Assembly (NCBI RefSeq): GCF_020103755.1
Contig: NZ_JAHSQD010000030.1
Coordinates: 1-33,886 of the forward strand
Origin: Streptomyces sp. LS1784
Lineage (GTDB): Bacteria; Actinomycetota; Actinomycetes; Streptomycetales; Streptomycetaceae
Direction: 5' to 3'
DNA: 33,886 nt
This document shows positions 1 through 8,276 of this stretch, in pieces (within the stretch, counting starts at the first letter, position 1; every line of letters begins with the position of its first letter). Position numbers and translations under genes: made by a program. Under the pieces are notes generated by a model. That model did not search any database and was not told the origin of the DNA. It saw only the letters and a program-made list of their open reading frames with translations.

Positions 1-231
1 GGGCCGGCCGCCGCCGAGCGGCGGCCGACGGGGATCACCGAGCGCGAACGGGAGATCCTCACCCTGGTCGGCCGGGGCCTGTCCAACACCGAGATCGCCG
101 CCGAACTGGTGCTCAGCATCGCGACCGTCAAGACCTACATGACCCGGCTGCTGGCCAAGCTCGACGCCCGGGACCGGGTGCAGCTGGTCATCCTGGCGTA
201 CGAGGCGGGCCTGGTCTCCGTGTCCGGTTGA
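1..231 (+). CDS. LuxR/NarL-type response regulator, C-terminal part
   Basis: Only the C-terminal 76 codons lie in the window; the 5' end is cut by the window edge. The residues form a complete LuxR-type (GerE) helix-turn-helix: a start like ITEREREIL, then [21 protein letters not shown] and a recognition helix ending in [23 protein letters not shown]. This is the DNA-binding half of NarL-family two-component response regulators, which normally carry an N-terminal receiver domain that is not visible here. The gene ends with TGA and faces the next gene tail to tail across about 50 bases. The partner kinase is presumably outside the window. The family is clear; the regulon cannot be inferred. 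Confidence 0.9.
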   Translation, partial: GPAAAERRPTGITEREREILTLVGRGLSNTEIAAELVLSIATVKTYMTRLLAKLDARDRVQLVILAYEAGLVSVSG

Positions 232-282
232 CCGGGCCCGCCGGGAGGGACGGGTCGGCGCTCGACCGCGAAGCGCCCGTGT

Positions 283-1122
283 TCAGCGCTTGACCGCCAC
301 GCCCGCGTACATCGCGATGTCCTGGTCGCGGACGGGCGCGGCACCGGCGTCCGTCCGCCAGTGGTGCACCAGCGTGACACCCGGGTCGAGCAGCTCGTAG
401 CCGTCGAAGAAGGCCTCCGCCTCGGCCTTGTCGCGGATCTGGAGCGGGATGCCGCGCGCGTTGTACTCGCGGCCGACGCCACCGACGCCCACCGGGTCGG
501 TGTCACCGGTGAAGACCGTCAGGGCGAGGAAGCTGCCGGGCGCCAGGGCGTCCATGAAGCGGCGCACGATGCCCTGCGGGTCGTCCTCGTCCAGCACGAA
601 GTGGACGATCGCGATCAGCGACAGCGCCACCGGCTGCGAGAGGTCGAGCACCTCGCGCAGCCGGGGGTTGCCGATGATCGACTCCGGGTCGCGGAAGTCG
701 GCGTCCACGTAACAGGTACGGCCCTCGGGCGTGCTGTCCATCAGGGCCCGGGCGTGGGTCAGCACGATCGGGTCGTTGTCCACGTACGCGACCCGGGCCT
801 CGGGGTCGATCGCCTGGACGATCTCGTGCACGTTCGGCGAGGTCGGGATGCCGGTGCCGATGTCGAGGAACTGCCGCACGCCGTACTGCTCCGCGAGGTG
901 GCGAACCGAGCGCTGCATGAAGTCGCGGGTGGTGCGCATCGAGATCGGCAGCGACGGCCAGGCCTGCACCGAGGCGTGCGCCGCGACCCGGTCCGCCTCG
1001 AAGTTGGTCTTGCCGCCGATGAGGTAGTCGTAGACCCGGGCGGAGTGCGGAACGTCCATCCGCAGGTCCACCGATGGGAAATCCTCGCGCGGACCGTGCT
1101 CCGCCCGGATCTCGTTCGCCAT
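283..1122 (-). CDS. SAM-dependent methyltransferase of the DUF574 type
   Basis: The 279-residue protein has the signature of the actinobacterial Methyltransf_19/DUF574 family: DVPHSARVYDYLIGGKTNFEADR near residues 23-45, the SAM-binding loop DIGTGIPT at 87-94, and an acidic YVDNDPIV motif about 30 residues later. Family members are small cytoplasmic Rossmann-fold methyltransferases, very numerous in Streptomyces; substrates are mostly unknown. I chose the ATG at 1122 over an in-frame start at 1146 because GGGAG lies a few bases upstream of it and the family begins close to this position. It is transcribed alone and towards the LuxR-type gene. The family call is secure; the substrate is unknown. 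Confidence 0.9.
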   Translation of the reverse strand: MANEIRAEHGPREDFPSVDLRMDVPHSARVYDYLIGGKTNFEADRVAAHASVQAWPSLPISMRTTRDFMQRSVRHLAEQYGVRQFLDIGTGIPTSPNVHEIVQAIDPEARVAYVDNDPIVLTHARALMDSTPEGRTCYVDADFRDPESIIGNPRLREVLDLSQPVALSLIAIVHFVLDEDDPQGIVRRFMDALAPGSFLALTVFTGDTDPVGVGGVGREYNARGIPLQIRDKAEAEAFFDGYELLDPGVTLVHHWRTDAGAAPVRDQDIAMYAGVAVKR

Positions 1123-1221
1123 GCTCGTTCTCCCGTTGCTGGGCATCCGTCACAGGCCGCCGGCGTGGCGGTCCATGGTGCGCATGGTAACGGTCGCCCG
1201 GTACGACGGGATGACAGGCCC

Positions 1222-1971
1222 TCAGGCCTGCGCCTCCGGGTGCCTCGGTTCGAGCGCGGCGGCACCCGACTGACGGGGAATCGCGGTGGTGTCGGACTCC
1301 GCCCGGCCGTGCGCGGCGAGTTCGAGCGCGGCGCCGATCCAGGCCGTGCCGAAGGCCCACGTCGCCAACCACTCGCACAGGTACAGCGGCCGCACCGACC
1401 AGCCGGAGCCGACGCCCGTCACCCCGGCCAGGACGGAGAGCGCCAGGGCGACCAGGATCAGCACCCCGGCGACCAGGTAGGCCTTGCCCACCCGGGCCGG
1501 CTGGGTGGAGCGGGAGTTGCGGAAGGAGTAGAGGCAGAACAGCGCCAGCATGACGAACAGCAGGCCCGCGAAGGCCAGGTGGAACGCCCCGACGGTGCGC
1601 TGGACGCCGGACCCGCCCACCGGGGACGTCGGGCAGAGCGCGACCCCGAGCGCGAAGAACCCGGCCGCCGTGCTCCAGCGGTCGTCCCGGCGGTCGAAGC
1701 GGTAGCAGATCAGGAACACCCCGAGGGCGCACAGCCCGCCGACGAAGAGGTTCCGGCTGCCGGTGTAGTACGAGGCGCTCATCGAGCCCGGCCAGAAGCC
1801 GTCGGTGCTGCGCCCCATCACCTCGGCGGACAGCCAGTTGCCGAACGGCAGGGCCGGCGGCAGCAGGATGCCGATCAGGCCGACGCCGAGGCGCAGGATC
1901 GCGATGGTCCGAACGTCCTGGATGCTCCGCCGGATGCCGGGGGAGTTCTGCGTGCGCGAGTCGTGAGTCAC
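1222..1971 (-). CDS. Integral membrane protein of unknown function
   Basis: The 249-residue protein has about six hydrophobic segments (roughly residues 22-42, 74-90, 101-115, 127-147, 165-187 and 199-217) joined by short charged loops, so it is a polytopic membrane protein. A conserved-looking segment with SASYYTGSRNLFVGGLCALG lies near residue 65-84 and resembles DUF998-like or FRAG1-like proteins, but I cannot assign a family firmly. The start is GTG at 1971 with a near-perfect AAGGAGG five bases upstream. The C-terminal tail is polar and probably cytoplasmic. No operon partner is evident: the next gene on this strand starts about 100 bases away. Confidence 0.75.
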   Translation of the reverse strand: MTHDSRTQNSPGIRRSIQDVRTIAILRLGVGLIGILLPPALPFGNWLSAEVMGRSTDGFWPGSMSASYYTGSRNLFVGGLCALGVFLICYRFDRRDDRWSTAAGFFALGVALCPTSPVGGSGVQRTVGAFHLAFAGLLFVMLALFCLYSFRNSRSTQPARVGKAYLVAGVLILVALALSVLAGVTGVGSGWSVRPLYLCEWLATWAFGTAWIGAALELAAHGRAESDTTAIPRQSGAAALEPRHPEAQA

Positions 1972-2025
1972 GGACGCCTCCTTGCCTTTCGCACGGGCCC
2001 GTCGGCCCGCTGGTCCTCCGGCCGC

Positions 2026-2036
2026 GGGGGGGGGGG
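2026..2036. repeat. Homopolymeric run of 11 G
   Basis: An uninterrupted run of eleven G residues lies in the 271-base gap between the membrane protein start and the end of the DUF1648 gene, followed by further G-rich sequence. It is about 55 bases upstream of the membrane protein start codon, so it could lie in the promoter or 5' leader. It is also the kind of tract where sequencing errors are common. I see no other gene in this gap. Confidence 0.8.
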
Positions 2037-2242
2037 AAGGGGTGGGGCGGTGTCGGACGGGCGCCGCCGCACGCCTGAACGGCCGTCAACTTGTGTACCC
2101 GCATTGGCGTTCGAAGCACCACCGATGTGCGCGGTTTACGCCCCCGGTTGCCGCTTGGCGCCCACCGGGCGCCCCCTGACAGTGGTGGAGGCGGCCCGGT
2201 CGTGGTGACCGGACCGCCTCGTCCCCCTTCCGCGGAAAAGGT

Positions 2243-3256
2243 TCAGTCGGTGGGCTGCCGGGTGCGCGCGATCAGCGCGTTGAGCAGGGCCGCCCCGCGC
2301 TCGGCATCGTCGACGCTCACCGCGAAGTCCGCGCCCCGGCGGGTGCGGACCACCAGGCAGACACCCCGGCGCAGCATCACGGTGGTGCCGAGCCCGTTGA
2401 TCCGGTAGCCCCAGCCGCCCGCCTGCGCGGCGGTGCGCTGCTCGGCGCGCGCGGAGTCGAGCTCGGCGGGGGACCAGTGGCGGGCGGGCCGGCCGAACGG
2501 GCCGAAGCCGACGGTCAGGCCGCGGGCGGTCACCCGCGCCCGCACCGAGGAGGAGGCGAGGGACGCGAGGGAGGCGACGGCGAACGGCAGCACCAGCGCC
2601 CAGTCCAGCTCGCCGACTCCGCTCGCGACGACCAGCACCCCCGTCACCGCGACCAGTCCGAGTACTGCCGCGGCCACTTGCAGCCACGGGTTGGCGGCCT
2701 GGGACAGCCAGACGACCTGCTCGCCCGGCGGTACCTCCAGCGCGGGCGCCCCGGCCGCCGGGCGCGGCTCGGGCCGGCCGCCGTAGCGGCGGCTCGCCAG
2801 CCAGGCCAGCAGTCCGGCCAGGCCGGTGGCCAGCAGGATCAGGACCACCTCGATGCCCATCGGCGCGGCGTCCTGCCAGCGGGCGCGGTCCAGGTTGGCG
2901 TGCACGATGGAGGTCTGCGCGCCCGTCAGCAGCACGCCGCCGGCCGCCAGCGTGGCCGCCGCGGCCCCGGGCGCCCGGCCTGCCCAGTACCGCCGCAGCG
3001 CCACCGCGGTGAGCACCAGGACCGCCCAGAACGCGGCCGGGACCAGCGCGGCCGCCGTCAGCGACATCGAGCCGTTCGGCTCCCGTCCGCCCCAGTGGGT
3101 GGCCAGCGGGTCCGGCAGCCGGTGGCGCGCCGTCAGCGGCAGGGCGACCAGCAGTGCCAGCACGCCGACCGACCAGGCCGCCGCGGCCCAGACGGCACCG
3201 CGAGGTGCCGGGTGCTCCGCCGTGGTCCGCTCCGTCGGTGTCTCCTCGTCCGTCAC
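2243..3256 (-). CDS. DUF1648-domain membrane protein
   Basis: The 337-residue product begins with a transmembrane helix (about residues 23-43) followed by the DUF1648 hallmark, a HWG...PNG segment near residues 54-62, then further helices near 66-87, 97-113, 126-150, 193-213 and 220-240. The C-terminal 100 residues are hydrophilic and look like a bacterial PH-like domain. DUF1648 proteins commonly sit beside YtrA-type GntR regulators, as here. The start is GTG at 3256, inside a GTGA overlap with the stop of the upstream regulator and preceded by AGGGGG, so the two genes are translationally coupled. A longer reading frame upstream of this start is out of frame with the regulator and I rejected it. 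The role is unknown; it is probably a target of the neighbouring regulator. Confidence 0.85.
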   Translation of the reverse strand: MTDEETPTERTTAEHPAPRGAVWAAAAWSVGVLALLVALPLTARHRLPDPLATHWGGREPNGSMSLTAAALVPAAFWAVLVLTAVALRRYWAGRAPGAAAATLAAGGVLLTGAQTSIVHANLDRARWQDAAPMGIEVVLILLATGLAGLLAWLASRRYGGRPEPRPAAGAPALEVPPGEQVVWLSQAANPWLQVAAAVLGLVAVTGVLVVASGVGELDWALVLPFAVASLASLASSSVRARVTARGLTVGFGPFGRPARHWSPAELDSARAEQRTAAQAGGWGYRINGLGTTVMLRRGVCLVVRTRRGADFAVSVDDAERGAALLNALIARTRQPTD

Positions 3257-3600
3257 GACATCCCCCTGATCATGTCCACGAGATCGTTCCTGCTGTAGCC
3301 GGCCCGGGCCGCGTCCTCGACCAGCTTCCGTACCCGGTCGACCAGTTCGGAGCGGGTGTCGGCGCCGGTCGCGATCGTGATGCCGCGGCCCCGGCGGAAC
3401 TCCAGCACCCCTTCGTCCCGCAGCGTGCGCAGCCCGCGCAGGACGGTGTTGGTGTTCACGCCCAGTGCCCGGGAGAGCTCCCGGGCCGGAGGCAGCTTGT
3501 CCCCGGGGGCGCACTCGCCCTCGGCGACGGCCCGTCTGATCGCGCCGGCGACCTGTTCGTGCAGCGGTCGGGTGTCCCCGATGTCCAGCTTCAGCAACAT
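3253..3600 (-). CDS. GntR-family (YtrA-like) transcriptional regulator
   Basis: The 115-residue protein is short for a GntR regulator: a winged helix (PLHEQVAGAIRRAVAEGECAP, then LPPARELSRALGVNTNTVLRGLRTL, then an RGRGI wing) and a tail of only about 40 residues without an effector-binding domain. This is the layout of the YtrA subfamily, which regulates adjacent membrane-protein operons. The chosen ATG at 3600 lacks a Shine-Dalgarno sequence and lies inside an inverted repeat, which suggests a leaderless mRNA. An in-frame GTG at 3639 exists, but the only purine run near it is too close. The gene is coupled through a GTGA overlap to the DUF1648 gene. The family is certain and the start moderately so. 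Confidence 0.9.
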   Translation of the reverse strand: MLLKLDIGDTRPLHEQVAGAIRRAVAEGECAPGDKLPPARELSRALGVNTNTVLRGLRTLRDEGVLEFRRGRGITIATGADTRSELVDRVRKLVEDAARAGYSRNDLVDMIRGMS

Positions 3601-3623
3601 GGTGCTAATGACGATAGCACCAT
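3599..3623. promoter_or_regulatory. Operator: perfect 9-bp inverted repeat over the GntR start codon
   Basis: ATGGTGCTA at 3599-3607 and TAGCACCAT at 3615-3623 are perfect reverse complements separated by 7 bases. One arm contains the start codon of the GntR gene. A symmetrical site at the start of a YtrA-type regulator gene is the expected autoregulatory operator, where binding would block transcription of the regulator/DUF1648 operon. The binding itself is inferred. Confidence 0.75.
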
Positions 3624-3669
3624 TAATGCTTTGTGCCACTGTCCTCGGGCGACGGGCGTGCGCGGGAAC

Positions 3670-3733
3670 GGGCGGGCCCCGGGTGGCGGGACGGTCGATC
3701 CGCTCGACCTCCCGCGCGCCCCGGGGCCCGCCC
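3670..3733 (-). terminator. Probable terminator of the oleate hydratase gene
   Basis: GGGCGGGCCCCGG at 3670-3682 pairs perfectly with 3721-3733, and the inner part also pairs (around GGTCGA and TCGACC), giving a long GC hairpin. It begins about 25 bases after the oleate hydratase stop. There is no clear T-run, as is usual in these bacteria. Confidence 0.6.
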
Positions 3734-3757
3734 GCCGCCCGACTCCGTGCCCGGCGG

Positions 3758-5548
3758 CTACTTCCGCTCGTCCTCGATCAGGCCGAACTCCTGCATCAGC
3801 TCGCCGACCTCGGTGGCCTCCAGCCGGCGAAGCAGCCGCTTGCGCAGGAACTCCGGCCCGGGCAGGTCGAGTTCGGCGCCGTCACGGAGCCGGGTGGTGG
3901 CGGCGAGCAGCTTGCGCACGTCGTAGGTGGAGTTGAACACCTCGGGCACGCCACGCTCGACGCCGAGCAGCCGGTAGACAGCCTCCATGCCGGTGCGCAC
4001 CGAGTACTCGGTGGTGAAGATGCAGTCCCGGCTGGTCTCCGCGAACTGGCCGATGAAGGCGAAGTTGACGGCGCCCTCGGGCACCACGTCCGGCCGGTCG
4101 CCCGCATGCCGGGGCAGGAAGAAGGACGTCACGTACGGCATCATCACCGGCACGCAGCGGGCGGCCCGCGCGGCCAGCTCGGGGATCTCCTCGACCGGCA
4201 CGCCCAGGTGGTACAGCCACTCCTGGGTGATCTCCTCGCCGGTGCACTCCTGCATCGGCTTGTTCACGTAGTTGCCGGGGCGGTCGACGAACAGCGAGTA
4301 GACCCAGACCACGATCTGGTCGGCGGGCTGGTGCTTGAAGTGCGGCTGGCGGTTGACCGTCCAGCTCAGCAGCCACGAGGAGTCCCGGGCGGTGACGATG
4401 CCGCCGGTGACCACGCCGCCGCTGAACGGGTCACGCTTGGCGACCTTCCGGATGTGGCGCGGGATGCGCGCGTCCAGGGTGGTGACGGTCGCCGACTCCC
4501 ACTTGCTCTCGGCGATGTTGCCGCAGAACACCTCGGGGCGGCCGAACGCCGGGTCCTTGGCGGCGATCCGGCGCCACAGGTCCCAGGCCGGGGCCGGCCC
4601 CTCGTCCAGCCGGGCCGGGGTGTGCTGGTCGCCGTTGTCGGAGTTCTCGGTGAGCGAGCCGATGGTGGTGAACACCAGGTCGTCCGGGCCCAGGTCCACC
4701 CCGCCCTCCCGGCCGGCCTCCCGCCAGTGGATCCGGGTGGCCTGCTTGCGGCCGGGGGCGTTCCGGGTGGCGGGGGAGATGTCGAAGTCGATGTCGGTGA
4801 CCTCGACCTCGTAGCGGAACCGCACGCCCTGGTCCATCAGCCAGTGGGTCAGCGGCAGGACCATGGACTCGTACTGGTTGTACTTGGTGAACTTCAGCGC
4901 GGACAGGTCCGGCAGGCCGCCGATGTGGTGGATGAAGCGGTGCAGGTAGAGCTTCATCTCCAGCGCGCCGTGCCACTCCTCGAAGGCGAACATGGTGCGC
5001 CAGTACAGCCAGAAGTTGCTGTCCAGGAAGTTCCGCGAGAAGACCTCGTCGATCCGCTTGCCCTCCAGCTCCTCGCGGGTGGCGAGGAAGACGCGGACCA
5101 GGTCCTTCTGCGCCTTGTCGTCGAGCGCGAACAGGCCGTCGGTGCGGGCGTCCTGGCCGCGGCGCTCGGTGACCCGCTGGAGCGAGAAGTTCGGGTCGTC
5201 CTTGTTGAGCCAGTAGAACTCGTCCAGCACGGACGCGCCCTCGACCTCCAGCGACGGCACCGAACGGAAGAGGTCCCACAGGCACTCCATGTGGTCCTCC
5301 AGCTCGCGCCCGCCGCGGACCACGAAGCCCTTCTCGGGCGCCTTGATCCCGTCCAGCGCGCCGCCGGCCAGCGTCAGCCGTTCCAGGATCGTGATCCGCT
5401 CGCCGGGCACCTGCCCGTCCCGGACCAGGAACGCCGCCCCGGCCAGCGCGGCGAGTCCCGACCCCACGAACCACGCCCGCTTGCGTTCGGCTCCCCCGGG
5501 CTTCCTCGGCCGGGCGAACGCCTCGTAGTTGCCGCTGCTGTAGTACAA
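3758..5548 (-). CDS. ohyA: Oleate hydratase
   Basis: The 596-residue protein matches FAD-dependent oleate hydratases (67 kDa myosin-cross-reactive antigen family), which add water to the cis-9 double bond of oleate to give 10-hydroxystearate. The FAD-binding fingerprint GSGLAALAGAAFLVRD is at about residues 29-44, followed by the acidic strand ITILER; GGRELEDHMECLWDLF and the later FIGQFAET and TEYSVRTGMEAVY segments are also typical. The length is normal and no break is seen. The start is TTG at 5548, with AGGGAG seven bases upstream; no better start exists. The gene is monocistronic, with a hairpin behind it. The enzyme usually detoxifies unsaturated fatty acids and acts at the membrane surface. 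Confidence 0.95.
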   Translation of the reverse strand: MYYSSGNYEAFARPRKPGGAERKRAWFVGSGLAALAGAAFLVRDGQVPGERITILERLTLAGGALDGIKAPEKGFVVRGGRELEDHMECLWDLFRSVPSLEVEGASVLDEFYWLNKDDPNFSLQRVTERRGQDARTDGLFALDDKAQKDLVRVFLATREELEGKRIDEVFSRNFLDSNFWLYWRTMFAFEEWHGALEMKLYLHRFIHHIGGLPDLSALKFTKYNQYESMVLPLTHWLMDQGVRFRYEVEVTDIDFDISPATRNAPGRKQATRIHWREAGREGGVDLGPDDLVFTTIGSLTENSDNGDQHTPARLDEGPAPAWDLWRRIAAKDPAFGRPEVFCGNIAESKWESATVTTLDARIPRHIRKVAKRDPFSGGVVTGGIVTARDSSWLLSWTVNRQPHFKHQPADQIVVWVYSLFVDRPGNYVNKPMQECTGEEITQEWLYHLGVPVEEIPELAARAARCVPVMMPYVTSFFLPRHAGDRPDVVPEGAVNFAFIGQFAETSRDCIFTTEYSVRTGMEAVYRLLGVERGVPEVFNSTYDVRKLLAATTRLRDGAELDLPGPEFLRKRLLRRLEATEVGELMQEFGLIEDERK

Positions 5549-5655
5549 GCCCGCGCTCCCTGGAAAGTTCGATGTCGAACCACCCGTCGGGCGTGTCGAT
5601 TCCCGGCGGGCCGTCTCCGTTCACCCATTCTGTGGTGATCTTCGCTCTTTTGATT

Positions 5656-5692
5656 GGGTCGAACGGGTGCCTGTCGATGGGGTCGAACGGGT
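5656..5692. repeat. Direct repeat in the oleate hydratase/UspA divergent region
   Basis: The 13-mer GGGTCGAACGGGT occurs at 5656-5668 and again at 5680-5692, 24 bases apart start to start. It lies in the roughly 300-base gap between the divergent oleate hydratase and UspA genes, about 110-145 bases upstream of the hydratase start. Two copies about two helical turns apart would suit a DNA-binding protein, but no known motif is recognised. On the minus strand the repeat could also encode HPFDPI twice in an open frame without a start codon. I see no gene in the gap. Confidence 0.55.
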
Positions 5693-5847
5693 TGATTCCG
5701 GGTGGTTCGGAGAGCCGGAGGTCCGCATATGGAGGGCGTTGGGAACACCGCCCGGAACGTCAGGAAGCCGTCAAGGACAACAGGTCAGCCCCCGTGGAGG
5801 CGGTTGGGTGGAGGACGACGGCGAACGCGACCACACGAGGACGGATC

Positions 5848-6411
5848 ATGCACGGCAACGGGCGGCACGGAGACGGCACGGAACCCAGGATCGTGGTCGG
5901 GGTCAGCGGGTCGCTGGAGAGCCTGGCGGCACTGCACCGCGGCCTCGCCGAGGCCCGCGACCGCGGCGCCGTCCTGGTGCCGGTGCTCGCCTGGGAGCCG
6001 CCCGGCGGCGAACACGGCTACCGGCGCTCGCCCTGCCCGCCGCTGCTCGCCGCCGTCCGGGAATCCGCCGAACAGCGCCTGCGGGACGCCCTCGACGCGG
6101 CCTTCGGCGGCGCCGACCCCGGCGTGCCGCTGTGCCCGGTGGTCATCCGCGGCGAGACCGGACCGGCCCTGGTGCACATCGCCGACCGGCCGGACGACCT
6201 GCTGGTCCTCGGGCGCAGCGGAGGCCCGCTGCGCCGCCGGCTGCGGCGCTCGGTGCCCGGCTACTGTGCCCGGAGGGCGGGCTGCCCGGTGCTGACCGTC
6301 CCGGTGCCCGAACTGCTCCACGACCTGCATCGGCTGGAGTCGGCGCACCGCCGTGCCCGCCGGCACCTCTCGTTCGGACCGGCGCCCGAAATTCTTGCGG
6401 CGAAGCGGTAG
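5848..6411 (+). CDS. Universal stress protein (UspA) family protein
   Basis: The 187-residue protein has one Usp domain: an N-terminal strand (RIVVGVSGSLESLAAL, about residues 14-29), an alanine-rich helix with AEQRLRDALD, and the late ATP-site signature DLLVLGRSGG...RRSVPGYCARRAGCPVLTVP (residues about 118-155), equivalent to the G-2x-G-9x-G-S/T motif of ATP-binding Usp proteins. The final 30 residues are a charged helix. The ATG at 5848 follows GAGGA at a good distance; longer readings upstream have no ribosome binding site. It is followed about 140 bases later by a GNAT gene on the same strand, perhaps a separate transcript. Single-domain cytoplasmic stress proteins of this type are plentiful in Streptomyces. 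Confidence 0.85.
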   Translation: MHGNGRHGDGTEPRIVVGVSGSLESLAALHRGLAEARDRGAVLVPVLAWEPPGGEHGYRRSPCPPLLAAVRESAEQRLRDALDAAFGGADPGVPLCPVVIRGETGPALVHIADRPDDLLVLGRSGGPLRRRLRRSVPGYCARRAGCPVLTVPVPELLHDLHRLESAHRRARRHLSFGPAPEILAAKR

Positions 6412-6549
6412 TCCGCGGCGCGGATGCACCCGGCCCGGCTGCGCGCGCGCTGCGCTCCCGGCCGATGGAACCGACGTCGCCATGACGGGGCGTCAGGCCA
6501 TGGCGCCCCTGCCCGAGGCGCCGGAGATAAGGGCGCGCAGGATGTCCGT

Positions 6550-7146
6550 ATGCAGATGACCAACGTGCCGCAGGCGGCGACCCTCTTTGACGCGTCGTCC
6601 ATCAGCCGAACGCTGGCCCTGGCCTTCGCCGACGACCCGATGATGTGCTGGTTCCTCCCCGACCCGGCCACCCGGCAGGCGGGGCTGGACGGTTACTTCA
6701 CCACGCTGTTCACCCGGCAGTACGGCCGCCACGGGGTGTGCGAGCGGACCGCGAACGCGGCCGCCTTCTGGGTCCCGCCGCGGGCGCAGGACAAGGCCGT
6801 CCCGGACGAGGAGACGCTCGCCGAACTGGCGGAGATCCTCGGCGACCGGGCCGAGCCGTTCCGGCGCTCCGTCGAGGCGGCCGCCGCCAACGCGCCGCAG
6901 GAGCCGCACTGGTACCTGGCGGTCATCGGCGCCGACCCGGTCGCCCAAGGGCAGGGGCAGGGCGCCGCGTTGCTGCGCTCGGGGCTGGCCAAGGCCGACG
7001 CGGCCGGGCTGCCGGTCTACCTGGAGTCCTCCAAGGAGGCGAACCTGGCGGTCTACCGGCACTTCGGCTTCGAGGTGCTGGAGGAGGTCCGGCTGCCGGA
7101 GGGCGGGCCGGCGCTCTGGGTGATGCGGCGTGGGGCCGGGGCGTAG
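6550..7146 (+). CDS. GNAT-family N-acetyltransferase
   Basis: The 198-residue protein has a GNAT fold in its second half: HWYLAVIGADP (strand 4, about residues 120-130), the acetyl-CoA pyrophosphate loop QGQGQGAAL at about 133-141, then LPVYLESSKEANLAVYRHFGFEV, the standard C-terminal signature. The first 110 residues are the variable acceptor side. The ATG at 6550 has AGGA seven bases upstream; a second ATG two codons later is possible. The gene ends 16 bases from the end of the convergent protease gene. The acetyl acceptor is unknown. Confidence 0.9.
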   Translation: MQMTNVPQAATLFDASSISRTLALAFADDPMMCWFLPDPATRQAGLDGYFTTLFTRQYGRHGVCERTANAAAFWVPPRAQDKAVPDEETLAELAEILGDRAEPFRRSVEAAAANAPQEPHWYLAVIGADPVAQGQGQGAALLRSGLAKADAAGLPVYLESSKEANLAVYRHFGFEVLEEVRLPEGGPALWVMRRGAGA

Positions 7147-7162
7147 CAGCGAAAGCCCCGGG

Positions 7163-8146
7163 TCAGTCGTCGGAGGGCAGCTCCGCCGGGACGGCGAGCA
7201 CGTCGACCAGGGCCTCGCCGCGCAGGACGGTGAGGGGGAGCGGGCGGCCGATCGCGTCGGCCAGCATCAGGCGCTGGAGAGCCTGGGCGCTGTCCATCGG
7301 CTCGCCGGCGGCGGTGAGCAGCAGGTCGCCCTCGTGCAGCCCGGCGCGGTCGGCAGGGGCACCGGGCACCACTTCGACGATGCGCAGGCCGGTGGGCTGC
7401 CCGCTGCGGTGGCGCAGGGCGGGCGGCAGGGGCGCGGGCACCCCGGCGAGGCCGAGGTAGGCGCGTCGGATCCGGCCGTCGGTGAGCAGGGCGGCGACGA
7501 TCCGGCGGCTGGTGGCGTCGATCGGGACGGTCAGGCCGAGCCCGTTCCCGGCCACCGCCGTGGTGATGCCGACCACTTCGCCGTTCGCGGTGGCGAGCGC
7601 GCCGCCGGAGTTGCCGGGATTGAGGGCGGCGTCGGTCTGGATCACGTTGTCGATGATCCGCACCGCGCGGCCGGAGCGGGCCGGGATCGAGCGGCCGAGC
7701 GCGCTGACCACGCCCGCCGTGACCGTCCCGGCCAGCCCCAGCGGGTTGCCGACGGCGACGACCAGCTGCCCGACCCGCAGGCCGGTCGCCTCGCCGAGCG
7801 TCACCGGCGTCGGGGTCGGCCCGTCGGCGCGCAGCACGGCGAGGTCGGAGAGCGGATCGGCGCCGATGGTGTGGAACGGGGAGGTGGTGCCGTCGGCGAA
7901 GGCCAGCGCCCCGGCGTCGGCGTGGCCGACGACGTGGGCGTTGGTGAGCAGGAACCCGTCCTCGGTGAAGACCACCGCCGAGCCGAGTGCGGTGCTGAAC
8001 CAGCCGCCCCGGCCGCGCCGGGGCACCTGGAGCGCGGCGACCCGCGGGGTCAGCGCGGCGGCGACGGAGGTGACGATCCGGGAGTAGGCGTCCAGCGGCG
8101 CCTCCGTCTCGGGGCCCCGGCCCGGTCCGGGGAGCGTGTCGGCCAT
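7163..8146 (-). CDS. HtrA/DegP-like serine protease with PDZ domain
   Basis: The 327-residue protein has a trypsin-like domain with His71 (LLTNAHVVGH), Asp101 (DPLSDLAVL) and Ser180 (LNPGNSGG), followed by a PDZ domain from about residue 225 (IVEVVPGAPADRAGLHEGDLLL). Unlike most HtrA proteins it has no signal peptide or membrane helix, so it is probably cytoplasmic. The ATG at 8146 is preceded by GAGAGGGG at a suitable distance. It is divergent from the ClpN-domain gene at 8329, with a shared upstream region containing an inverted repeat, which suggests joint control in protein quality control. The family call is secure; the substrate is unknown. Confidence 0.92.
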   Translation of the reverse strand: MADTLPGPGRGPETEAPLDAYSRIVTSVAAALTPRVAALQVPRRGRGGWFSTALGSAVVFTEDGFLLTNAHVVGHADAGALAFADGTTSPFHTIGADPLSDLAVLRADGPTPTPVTLGEATGLRVGQLVVAVGNPLGLAGTVTAGVVSALGRSIPARSGRAVRIIDNVIQTDAALNPGNSGGALATANGEVVGITTAVAGNGLGLTVPIDATSRRIVAALLTDGRIRRAYLGLAGVPAPLPPALRHRSGQPTGLRIVEVVPGAPADRAGLHEGDLLLTAAGEPMDSAQALQRLMLADAIGRPLPLTVLRGEALVDVLAVPAELPSDD

Positions 8147-8248
8147 GGTGCTCACCCCTCTCGCGGGCGCGGCTCTCACGATGGCACCAGATGGCAACAA
8201 CGGTGGGGTGCCCGGTCTTCCGCGCCTCGGAGGCGCCGTCCTGACGCG

Positions 8249-8276
8249 TTCTTGACGTGCGGCCGACTCTCAAGAA
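8249..8276. promoter_or_regulatory. Inverted repeat resembling an HspR (HAIR) site
   Basis: TTCTTGA at 8249-8255 and TCAAGAA at 8270-8276 are perfect reverse complements, 14 bases apart, in the gap between the divergent protease and ClpN-domain genes. The HspR operator HAIR is CTTGAGT-N7-ACTCAAG; here the CTTGA/TCAAG core is present but the spacing is three bases longer than the consensus. A TATAGT hexamer at 8292-8297 could be the -10 box of the rightward gene. HspR control is a hypothesis. Confidence 0.4.

Noticed and set aside
361-2208. Very long rightward open frame of 615 codons
   Set aside because: It lies antisense to the methyltransferase and membrane protein genes; its Arg/Val/His-rich translation and lack of a ribosome site are typical shadows in GC-rich DNA.
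3356-5638. Rightward open frame of 760 codons over the oleate hydratase gene
   Set aside because: Its opposite strand encodes a complete, recognisable oleate hydratase; the composition of this frame is that of an antisense shadow.
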